NCBI GenBank assembly: GCA_022494885.1
Contig: JAGVSM010003723.1
Span: forward strand, 1-64,000
Length of the DNA: 64,000 nt
Direction: 5' to 3'
DNA from: Micrasema longulum
Taxonomy: Eukaryota; Arthropoda; Insecta; Trichoptera; Brachycentridae
Each line of letters begins with the position of its first letter. Position 1 is the first letter of the stretch. The notes below the pieces were generated by a model. That model did not search any database. It saw only the letters and a list, made by a program, of their open reading frames with translations, and was not told the origin of the DNA. Positions 54,711-64,000 of the stretch are shown here, in pieces. The position numbers were made by a program, and so were the translations under genes.

Positions 54711-55934
54711 ATAGTGATTGACATCATCTGTCAAAGTGCTCTCCGTTTTTGGTGTTTTTTTTATGTTTCAAGTGTTTTTTAAGTTTCAAAAACTGTGATA
54801 ATCTTTTCTTTTGGTGTATCAGTATCCTTTACATATATTATTTTTTACATATTTCGTTTTTTTTTCTAATAAATTTTCAAAGAAATTTATTCACACCTGA
54901 TTCTATGATTCACACATTAATTTAAACTTATTTTTTTCTTTTCTTTCTAAATAAATAATACTTGAATCTTTTAACTATGGATTGTAATGAGATACCTCCA
55001 GATCCCCCTGATGGAATCCAAATTCCAAGTAATCCGTGTTTAAATGATTTGGATGACAGGATTAAATCCCCAATTGTAAAATCCAAACCAAGAAAAAAAA
55101 CATCCAATGATTAGCTCTTCCCTCTAAGTCAGCTAACTTAAACTCTGAACATACTTTGGAGAAATACATCATCTCAATTGTAAATTTAGCTCCATCAGAA
55201 GAATCTTACATACAACAAACGTATTACACTGATAGAGATTGTGCACCATTTCTGGTTCATGTTCAAAGGAATGTTTTGTAAAATTCTGCAGTCACCATAA
55301 ACTGCATAAAGGTTGGAAAACAGCTTCATGAAAATGGTATTACAGATGAATGTAAAAAAGATAGGCCGCAATAGAATATCCATTGAATTTAAAAACTTTT
55401 TGCCAACCAATAATTTTGTTAATAATCCAGTGCTCAGTCAACTTAACTATAAATCATTTACTACATTTTTCTTGGTCTCTCATATGGGTCTCGTCAGAGG
55501 ATGGACTCACAAAGAGATTGTAAATAATATTGAACTACCGGACAATTGTGGTAAAATAATAAAAAGTAGACAGCTTTTAAGAAAGGTATTTTCTCCAGAT
55601 TCTTCGACTACTACATGGGTTCCGACCCAAACGGTAGTCCTCACATTTCAAGGACAGTCTCTTCCTGAAAAGGTATTTTCTTTTTTTTCCCCGGTAGTTT
55701 TTGAAAATTATATTTTTCCAACGATTTAATGTTTTAAGTGCCTCTGTTTTGGCCACTCTAAGAACCTCTGTAGATCCGACCCTCGCTGCTACAAATGCGG
55801 AGATGGACATCTTGGGATATCTTGCATGACTCAGATTGAAAATAGTTTCTGTGCAATTTGCTCTGGTAGTCACACGGCTACTAATAAAGTTAAAGTTAAC
55901 ATTTCGTATTTTGAAGCGTCGAAAATAACTTATA
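54711..55934 (+). mobile_element. Jockey-clade LINE, 5' end and ORF1 (gag-like), broken
   Basis: ATG at 54977 begins MDCNEIPPDPPDGIQIPSNP, with a stop at about 55111. Further on: VSHMGLVRGWTHKEIVNNIE, TTTWVPTQTVVLTFQGQSLP, then, after another stop, CFKCLCFGHSKNLCRSDPRC and YKCGDGHLGISC. These are CCHC zinc knuckles of a nucleic-acid-binding ORF1 protein. The 5' UTR begins with a poly-T stretch at about 54680-54700. The element is cut by the palindromic element at 55935; no ORF2 was seen beyond it. Confidence 0.85.
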
Positions 55935-56498
55935 ATTATAGTCCTTAAAATATAGCTTGATTAGAATGACAGTTGTCAGCAAAAGTAACGACATAACTTT
56001 ATAGTAACATCTAAGAAGTGATTTATATTGACACGAAAAATCATTCGTATCTGGCATGTTAATTCATTTTTTTAATACAATGCTTGACATATAAATCAAC
56101 ATAATTATATAAAATCAGCTTTAAAACTAAAATAAACCTAATGATTAACGACGTTCTTACAAGGTTACATAATTTTGCAAAAATGTTAGAGGTGTGATAA
56201 ATTGATCAACGTAAATCGATCGAATAAAAAATAATTTGTTTGTTGTGCATGAAAAAAAGTATTTAGTGTCTTATTTTTTAGTAAATAATTGTCTTAAACA
56301 CACTATAATAGGCTTGTTTTTGCGTTTTTCTATCAATTTTCTCATTGTTGCGTGAAAAAACTGATAAAATCGATTTGATCGGTACATGATCAGTGATCAA
56401 TAATTTCCCATCACTAGTGACATTAGTTTGGCAGCTGTCGTTTTACCAAGCTATATTTTAAGCTAATTTTTAATCAAGCTATATTTGAAGGACCAAAG
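55935..56498. mobile_element. Palindromic TIR element (family P2), copy 2
   Basis: Starts attatagtccttaaaatatag, ends ...tatatttgaaggaccaaag. The whole interior is the inverse of 39306-39867 (for example gatcggtacatgatcagtg, cttgacatataaatcaac). It interrupts or borders the Jockey ORF1 at 54711-55934. Confidence 0.82.
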
Positions 56499-56499
56499 T

Positions 56500-57945
56500 T
56501 CATCCTGATTTGTTATTATTTCATTACAGTTATTCGTGATTATTAAATGATACGCGATGAAGATTACTTACATGAGATTTATTTCACAGTTTACAATGAA
56601 GAACATTTTATAATCAAGAGCTTTACAGATTAAACGACACATATCAGTTTGGAGGCTGTTGGCTTGGAAAGGAGTATTGGGTTCTTGGTTTTATAGAATT
56701 TCAACAGCAACCTTTGTTGGTCTGTCTTACATTTCGTCCGATGCTCAGGCATATGACTCTTCTTCTGGCTGATAGCGATATAGCTAGGCTGCATGTGACT
56801 AGTCAGTTACGGGTGCATTCTATTGTGTGGTACCCCTGGTAATCCAGATGGATAGTGAAAAATCAAACACCACACAAGTTACAAATTGTATGTATTTTCT
56901 CAATTTATGAAAACAAAATATATATAAAGGAGTTTGATTAAATAGATCAACACATTACAATAAACACTTATTTATTGATTTTTTAAAGATAAATTATTAC
57001 TAAAGCATATTTGGGAACTATTATAACTGCTTGTGTTATGATTTATGGGTAACTAGGAAACCATGTTATGTGCATTTTCTGAATAATTAGAGAGAAAAGG
57101 GATAAAACTCTTTGAAAAATTGTTTTTCCTATACAAATTATACCTTATAATTTTTAAAAACAATCCTTCCTTACTGTGATAAAAAAAATCCCCGCATAAT
57201 AGATGTACACATACAATAATGAGGGATTTAAAAAATGGAAGATTCGTAGGCAATCAACTACATATATTTGAAGTCAAAAGTTACAATATTTGAAAAATAA
57301 TCTATGATAAAACCGTATGCTAGCGCTCACAGCGCGAGCAAACTGTCCTCCCTCAGCGGAGCCGCAAGAGCAACTGAGTATTTTGTGACCACGGTACAGG
57401 CAGGCCTGTGTCATGCGTGAAATCGTCTCTCTCGCTCGTGAATATATCGGAGTGAGATGTAAAGAGTGTTCAAGACCGTCGCATATTCGGTACTTTTTTA
57501 CTAAATCGCCTCGACAATGCAAAATATCGGTAAGTTTTTGATTGTATGGGTGATTTATCTCTTATTTCTGATAAAATACTTTTTCTGTGCCCAATGAGTA
57601 TTTATTATTTAATAATAAATTATTTAAATCGATAGGTAAATGTGTAACGAAGGAATACCGAAAATCTTAACACAGTATTTATTATATTTACAAAGATATA
57701 AAAGTTATTAGATGCAATTTGTACAGGCTGTAGCCTATGTGTACATCACCGGGAAGGTGGAGTAATTATTATAAATAATTATATTCAGTATTACATATAA
57801 GTAGGTGAACAGAAGATTGGATTTTAAAAATATTAGGCAGTGGTAATTTGATTATATTGTAGTAGTATAAAAAAAAAATGTGGGCGTTTTGTTATTGTTA
57901 AAGATTATAAACCATATGTATGTATTAAACAAATTATGGTTATGT
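56500..57945. other. Noncoding; one balanced-composition block
   Basis: 57310-57500 is less AT-rich (tagcgctcacagcgcgagca, tctctctcgctcgtgaatat) and could be a promoter or part of an old repeat; no gene can be supported. Confidence 0.3.
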
Positions 57946-57947
57946 TT

Positions 57948-58083
57948 CATCAGGTCAGCACAAAGAACCAGACACTTGCTTACAGGGGAGGGGAGAATAA
58001 CTCGCTCGTATTAATTCACAACTAAGTATATTCCCGTTCCTTTTCAGTAAATGACAGGGCGTTAGATCCGGCGCTATGTTTCA
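57948..58083. mobile_element. Short foldback element (family P3), copy 2
   Basis: agacacttgcttacagggga ... attcccgttccttttcagtaa matches 15590-15748 across its length. Confidence 0.6.
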
Positions 58084-58564
58084 TAACCTTACATACATAA
58101 TTATGTACATATATGAAAGCTTATAAAACATTGTGGATAAATTATTAGCAAGATTAATTTATTTTTGTACCATTTTAAAATAAAGTTAGTGGAATATTTA
58201 TTATAGAATCATCAGGGATCCATTTGTCATGCGCCACAATTTATTTATTAGTTCTAGTTTCTTTGATTTTATTTCAAATTTAACAAAAAATAGATATATT
58301 AGGGATTTTTTTCAATGTCAAAAATATGCCATTTTATGATATTTTTGGATATTTTATTTTGTTGTACCTACTTTAACGAAATACTACCTAGTCTTGTGTT
58401 TAAAATAAGTCCGTTAACAAATATGGAATTTAAAATTTGTAACAATACCACTGGGCCGGGCCTACTATCCCATAATATATAATGTAATAAATCGTTGACT
58501 GGATGCAAAATAAGTCGCATATTTTTTTAAGTCGCAGATTTGTATTCGCGCATATTACGTAAAC

Positions 58565-59347
58565 AATTATTCCGTGACGATTTCTAGATGAATGTACCGG
58601 GCTCACTTTGGTTTACGAGACATTAGTCACGCACCAAGCGCAAAGTCTATTCGGGAATTGATCAAAATGTTTAAGACAACCGGCTCAACAGTAATAATAA
58701 TGAATGAAGGCTACCCGAAGTCGGCGAGGATACCAGAAGTTATTCAGCGCGTTAGTGAATCAGTAAGGGAAAATCCGCAACAATCAACTCGTAAGAGAAG
58801 TCGAGCTTTAAACAGCAAGAGGACCACTTTACGAAGAATTTTACGCAACGGTTTACATCTAAAAGCCTATCAAATTTAACTGATGCAAGAGTTGAAGCCG
58901 AATGATACCTATCTTCAACCGTTTGAAGGAGATGTTCCCCGGGATACTCATTTCACGGGGAGGAGACATTAAGTGGCCCCCACGGACCCCGGATCTCAGC
59001 CCGTGTGATTATTTTTTGTGGGGATACTTAAAATATTGATAAAATCAAGAGTCTATGAAGACAATCCAACAACAATAAATCAGTTAAAACAAAACATTGT
59101 ACGGGAAATTAACGCCATCCCACGGGCAACTTTTCGACGTGTTTTTTGAGAATTTGCGAATCCGCTTTAAACAATGTAAACAAGTTGGTGGAACTCACTT
59201 TGACAATATAATTTTTAAAACTTAGATATTATTAAAATTTTCATTTATTGTAGTTTCTAAAAAAATAAATTAAACATTTGAAAGTTCTACAATTATTAAA
59301 TTATTGGTAATTGAAACTAGGTATCCATTTAAGGCCCACCCTATATA
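58565..59347 (+). mobile_element. Tc3/Tc1-like transposon, internally deleted
   Basis: Reads APSAKSIRELIKMFKTTGST, VSESVRENPQQSTRKRSRAL and TTLRRILRNGLHLKAYQIQL then LKPND, the bipartite DNA-binding domain of an IS630/Tc1-mariner transposase. It then jumps to ISRGGDIKWPPRTPDLSPCD then YFLWGYLK (third acidic residue region). The first two catalytic acidic residues are lost in the deletion. The right end is probably ggcccaccctata at about 59333-59345; no left terminus found. Confidence 0.78.
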
Positions 59348-59349
59348 TT

Positions 59350-60190
59350 ATTACATAGTTGATTCTCTCTCCCAAACATAATTTTTAGTTGAGCTAGCAT
59401 TGAGGCAATATTGTGAGAATTGATACAATGAAATTTATTTATATAATATAAATTCATTCACGTAGGAAGCTTTATGTGTCAAATGTGTAAAAATCACAGT
59501 CAGAAATTATTGAGGTACATAAAATAACAAGTGTCCAAAAACACAACAAAAAAAAATAAGAATTAAAAAATAATCAGAAAAGATAATTAATTACTTTTTC
59601 TTGTAAATTAAAAGTACTATGTTTTGTGAACCATTTTATTTGTTTACACAATGACTAATTTCAACAACAACATGTTGACCTCTTCAGGGATAGAGAATGA
59701 CAGCAAGAAGGCAAATTGAAATGCGTCATTTGGAAAATTATTGAAAATATAAATATGTTTTTACGAAATTGTACTAGTATGAATGGAAACACAAGAACGG
59801 AGCATTATTGTTCTAACCTAGATTTATCAAACTGAAGACATTTAAAAAATAAAAGTGATTTTTGCTGACACTATTGTACTCAATTTTTTTTTGTTTAAAT
59901 CAACTAACATAAATATTTTATTAATATTCAATTGTGTGATGTAATTTTTCAAAAAATGTCATGAATTAAAGGAGAAATTAAATATTTTATTAAATTTTTA
60001 ACACCAATTATTAAAAGTAAATTTTCACGGCCTTTTTTGATTTTGATTATGTTTTTCTGGGTTATTTTATGTACAATGAGGAAGTTGAGTGGTTATTATT
60101 TTTTTTTATTTTTCAAGCCAAAAATTATGAAGAATCTGCGGACCAGTGAGAGAAGGTAATCAGTGGCGCATTCTGTCTAACGATGAACTG
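59350..60190. other. Noncoding, AT-rich
   Basis: Contains a GAGGAAGTTC-family left terminus at 60075-60100 (caatgaggaagttgagtgg) without its partner. Confidence 0.35.
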
Positions 60191-60194
60191 CACA

Positions 60195-60430
60195 GTATAT
60201 ACCAGCCCCCGAGCATCTCGACACGTTCAGCAAATGCCTGATTCACATGTCCCCGAGCGGACACCCGGGTGGAAAGATATTAGCGGAAAGACCCGGGCTG
60301 AGATGGGAGGTTGAAGTGAGAAAGGATGCAGCGCGGTTTCTCCAGGTGGCGAATTGGAAGACAGCGACTGAGGACAGAGTCGGAGGCTAAAGCTCGATAT
60401 GCGCGGCTGTAGTGCTATCGGGGATAGATT
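60195..60430 (+). mobile_element. LINE C-terminal fragment
   Basis: Reads GLRWEVEVRKDAARFLQ-like sequence (rgemRWEVEVRKDA) then ANWKTATEDRVGG, the same family as 40020-40200. Confidence 0.6.
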
Positions 60431-60859
60431 ATGTACAACAGCGGCATAACGACCCAGAAAAACATTAAAATTACTGTACTGAACATTTAATCAAACATTA
60501 AGTTATGGTTTTTACTATTTTAAAAGCGAAAGTTTAACTAATGAAGTATATTGTATATCTTATAAACCTTTTAAAAACTACATAATCGTAGGTATATTTA
60601 GATAACATGTAATATATATTTTTTAATGTTACACCTTCTTCATAATATTTTAATGGTAATGAATAGATGGAATAATTAAAGGAATATAGATGTTCAAATA
60701 ACAAAATGGCCAATGACAGGTCAAGCCCTGTACCTGGACATCTATAAAATGTTTTTCATCCCTGCTGTAATACATTAATAGTAATGAATAGATTTAAGGT
60801 GCTGTCTATGAAGAAATGCAGATCATGCGAGCGCGCATCTCGTAAAAATGAAATGAAAA

Positions 60860-61065
60860 AATATTTTGTGTCTGTTTTTCTCCAAATTTAAAAATGAGCA
60901 CCAAAAGTAAAACAAAATGATAATTCGAAAGAAAATTTTCTGTTTTACAAGATATTGTGTTTGCTTTTACGTTAAATATATTATTTTATTTGATTACAAG
61001 CCTTCAAAATGGAATGTAAAGTAAATGAATGAGAGCATTTTCAATACCTTCTGTTCGCAGTGTAC
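60860..61065 (-). repeat. Dispersed repeat R1, copy 3 (inverted)
   Basis: tgtgtctgtttttctccaaa ... gagcattttcaataccttct, the inverse of 47830-48010. Confidence 0.55.
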
Positions 61066-61069
61066 GTTA

Positions 61070-61817
61070 AAGATGCTATGAGTTCTGTGGCTTGGATCTA
61101 GAAGGGCCAATGTCAAATTTAGTATTTTTCTTGACATCATTTTGTGGAGGGTCGATGTCAATTAAAAAACTTGTGTATTTAATTATTTTATACACACATA
61201 TATGTGTTGTAATGTTTTTTATTAATATTTGTTATCAAAGACGTCAAACAACATCAACAATGGCTTATTATTATTCTTTTGTAATATTACAATTTACGAC
61301 ATTGGGGCCCTTAAAGATCCAAACCACAGAATTACTGACTAATTTGTTATAATTTTTTTTTGTTGCGTCCTCTTGTTCTCTTCTTTAGGAAGAAAACTGA
61401 CAAAATTTATGTTAATACCTAATAATAAATCTGTCATGTCATAACAGTATATTTTAATAATTTAGGTTTAAACATCTGCGAATGTATCAAAAGGGAAAAT
61501 TTAGATACTAAACAACTGTTCTTAACTAGTCAAATCACAGGTCATTTTGTCAAAGTGTCCTGGATAGAATATTCTAGAAGAGCAGTCGAAAAAATTGACT
61601 TAAGTATTTTAACCAAGCATTTGAAATACAATGGCAAAGACACACATAATATTGTTAATCCCTATAGGAAAGTAGAGAAGACAATAGAAGACCTAATAAT
61701 TATTAAATGCTCATCAAATGAGGAAGTTCAGTGTTATGGGAAATTTAATATAAAAATCATAGAATTAAGAATATTCCAGAAGGAGTGTAGAATCATATTT
61801 GAATACATCGGACTGTG
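61070..61817. other. Noncoding with a MITE end
   Basis: A GAGGAAGTTC-family terminus at 61717-61745 (aaatgaggaagttcagtgt) abuts repeat R3. Small ORFs at 61092 and 61555 have no family support. Confidence 0.35.
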
Positions 61818-62533
61818 TCCAAAAAACCCCCCACTTTCGCCATGCGCATGCGTGAAGTCGCCGCGTAATGTTGCCAGATCGCGAAAAATATAATCATAAC
61901 ACGTAAGATAAAAAATAAAATTAAAAAATCAATTTGTTCATTTCTTTATTGTACATGCAGAAATATTGACTGACAAAACAGAGTAGATAAGAAAGGGTCA
62001 TTTAATAAGAGTAATTTAATTAATGAACTTTGAACTTAAAAAATAAAACAAATTTTATTTTACATAAAACTGTTATTTTTATGTCATGTTAAATAATATT
62101 TTATGTTTTAAAGATAATGTCGGTCAAATATCCACCACGGCGTTGTTTAATCCAGAGGTCCAGTTTTCATTAGTTCTCTCATTAGATGAGCAAAGTAACG
62201 TTAAAAATTTGACTACCCTGGAAACACTGACAAAATTTCCGTTTTCTTTGATAATCTGACAGATGGAAAAATAATTCAATTTTAAAGTAATGCATTTGCT
62301 ACTTATACATGAAATGTGATCCCATCCTGTTTCTTTAAGATCCCATTAGTATTTCTTCATTTTAAAACAACACAACACGGCATAGTTTAATTCAAATCGA
62401 GTTGCGTAGTAAGCGACGTCTTCGAAGAAACTAATGGGTCAAAACGTAAAACTACTCCTTTAAGAGTAGTTTAGTCGCCTTCTGTTTAATGCAGTATGCG
62501 GTTACGCCTAAGTATGCGGTTTCTGGACTATTC
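61818..62533 (-). repeat. 0.7-kb repeat R3, copy 2 (inverted)
   Basis: tcgccatgcgcatgcgtgaa, ccaccacggcgttgtttaat, gaaactaatgggtcaaaacg and gcggtttctggactattc mirror 7981-8705. Also carries a short internal duplication of tatgcggtt. Confidence 0.7.
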
Positions 62534-62944
62534 TTGATTCCATGGTAAAAATGTTTTCTTACAAAAATTGGAGCATTCAATATGGTTTATAAACATCACA
62601 GGTTTATGTGACTAGATGTTTGTAATAGCCGATATATTATAGCATTGATTTGTTGATGCGGCCACTATTGGCGATCATGATTGCAACCGCAATAGATTAA
62701 CAGTGTGCAGGGTAGACGTTTAGCGGGTACAAATTATTATTGTACTGTTGGTGGTATAATTTCTAAGTTTCCATGGGGATTTTAAAAATTACAAAACTTT
62801 TTAAAATCATAGCGATGATAATACGATACAAGAAATAAAATTATTAATTTTTTGCTTAGTTTGAGAGTTTTTTAACAATTTTTTAAAAATGAAAAAAACA
62901 CTGAACTTTCTCATTGATAACTCCATATAGTATTTTACCTATTC

Positions 62945-63418
62945 TAAGAACGCCGTCACGGGAGTCGCTATCGACTACAATTCATGTGTTTGAGCCGAGC
63001 ACTGAAGAAATAACAGCCGCAAAACAAGGAGACACATGACAAAGTCATTTTGCAGCATGACGACGCTCGGCCACATGTTGCAAGGCCAATCAAAACATAC
63101 TTGGAAATGCTCAAATGTGAAGTCCTACAAGGAAGGGACATTACTCCTTCCGATTACCACTTGTTCTGATCGATGACTCATGGCCTGGGGTGAGCAGTAC
63201 TTCCATTCTTACGAAGATGCCAAAAAATAACTCGATTCTCGGATAACCTCAAAAGATTAGTCGTTCTTTCGAGGTGGTATCCGTACGCTGCCAGAAAGAT
63301 CGGAGAAAATAGTCGCTACCGATGGACAATACTTTCAATGACATGTTCTTTACTAACTTTTAAAAATAAAGTATTAATTTTCACAAAAAAATAGTGAGAA
63401 CTTATTTAAGTAGTCCTA
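62945..63418 (+). mobile_element. Mariner transposase C-terminal remnant
   Basis: Reads THDKVILQHDDARPHVARPI, KTYLEMLKCEVL, then a shortened linker, DITPSDYHLF and stop, then degenerate sequence close to FRGGIRTLPERSEKIVATDG then QYFQ. These are the mariner motif with the second Asp and the SDYHLF box. The N-terminal half is absent. A terminus-like end is near 63395-63420. Confidence 0.82.
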
Positions 63419-63597
63419 TACCAACATTATTTTTATCACTTGAAATATCCAGAGCATTTCTGCTAACTACATAGAAAAAAAAACAATTTTTTGCACCACG
63501 TTATTTTGAAACTGTAAAACAGGAGTTTATACAAATTATTTTAACTGTAAAGAAACAAAAAAAAAGTACTTCATTAAATATAAACATAATTAATATG

Positions 63598-63807
63598 CTA
63601 AAAGACCTCGAAGGCCTCCTGCGCTGTTTCCACCGTACTGGTGGGGCCGCTGAGGAAGTCTTCCAGGTCATCAGCTTCTCTGGTCTTAGATTTCCTCTCC
63701 TTGGGCTTCTTGCTGTCTCTATCCTTGTCTTTCCTGCGTTCCTTGTCTACGGTTCTCTCCTTTTCCTTGGATTTCTTGCTTTTTTTATGTTTTCTCTCTT
63801 CCTTAGA
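63598..63807 (-). CDS. Last coding exon of a convergent gene (lysine-rich C-terminus)
   Basis: On the - strand the acceptor ttctcttacag at 63808-63818 is followed by 70 codons to a TAG at 63598-63600. The product begins SKEERKHKKSKKSKEKER, continues with a highly charged Lys/Arg/Asp/Glu stretch, and ends DDLEDFLSGPTSTVETAQ then EAFEVF. The exon enters in phase 0. The rest of the gene lies beyond the right edge of the window. Lys-rich segments of this kind occur, for example, in the AP-3 delta subunit and in nuclear proteins, but I do not recognise the family with confidence. The gene is tail to tail with Fbxl6, about 25 kb away. Confidence 0.75.
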   Translation of the reverse strand, partial: SKEERKHKKSKKSKEKERTVDKERRKDKDRDSKKPKERKSKTREADDLEDFLSGPTSTVETAQEAFEVF

Positions 63808-64000
63808 CTGTAAGAGAATTTTACATCAAATGTTTAAAATAATTTTATTTTGATTAGGAAAAACAACAGAAAATATTAAAAAAAATAAGCATGAAAAATA
63901 GTACATATATCCAGTTAAAGTTTTCCACAAATACAAAAATAATATTAGAGCATAGGTGCGTAGAGTTTCACAGTCCCTATTATCACTAATATGCATATTC

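Overview
This is an AT-rich, repeat-dense arthropod nuclear contig, most likely from an insect. The signs are large introns with GT-AG boundaries, GC-rich codons inside an AT-rich background, and a repeat set of mariner, Tc3-like, pogo-like, hAT and Harbinger DNA elements, RTE, Jockey and CR1/L2 type LINEs, and tRNA-headed SINEs. I cannot decide the insect order from the sequence alone. No prokaryotic operon, CRISPR array, rRNA gene or intact cellular tRNA gene was seen.

The one complete cellular gene is an F-box/LRR protein of the FBXL6 family on the + strand. Its ten coding exons run from 12357 to 38650. All internal junctions have GT-AG sites and matching phases, and the predicted protein is about 1,061 residues. 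It would be the substrate-recognition subunit of an SCF (SKP1-CUL1-F-box) ubiquitin ligase. Exon 1 carries a 1-bp-type frame break in a CG-rich tract. Exon 10 encodes a long repetitive C-terminal tail (five W-rich Ser-Pro motifs and a block of ESPYS repeats) that I do not know from vertebrate FBXL6.

At the right edge, 63598-63807 on the - strand is the lysine-rich last coding exon of a convergent gene. On the left, 3476-3580 (-) looks like an isolated 105-nt internal exon. 9840-10180 (-) could be its 5' untranslated exon and promoter. Both left-hand calls are tentative.

Layout: 1-12 kb is repeats and noncoding DNA, including a Harbinger derivative, a foldback element with a nested LINE, and one arm of a 0.7-kb inverted repeat pair. 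12-38.7 kb is Fbxl6 with introns full of LINE, SINE and mariner remnants. 38.7-63.5 kb is gene-poor and rich in terminal-inverted-repeat (TIR) elements: pogo-like, hAT with 8-bp target duplication, palindromic MITEs, a Jockey ORF1, a Tc3-like and a mariner remnant. 63.6-64 kb is the convergent gene. All mobile elements seen are broken or non-autonomous. I found no convincing new multi-gene system; the most interesting items are the Fbxl6 tail, the mariner fragment that runs into the Fbxl6 exon 3 splice acceptor, and several nested palindromic elements.
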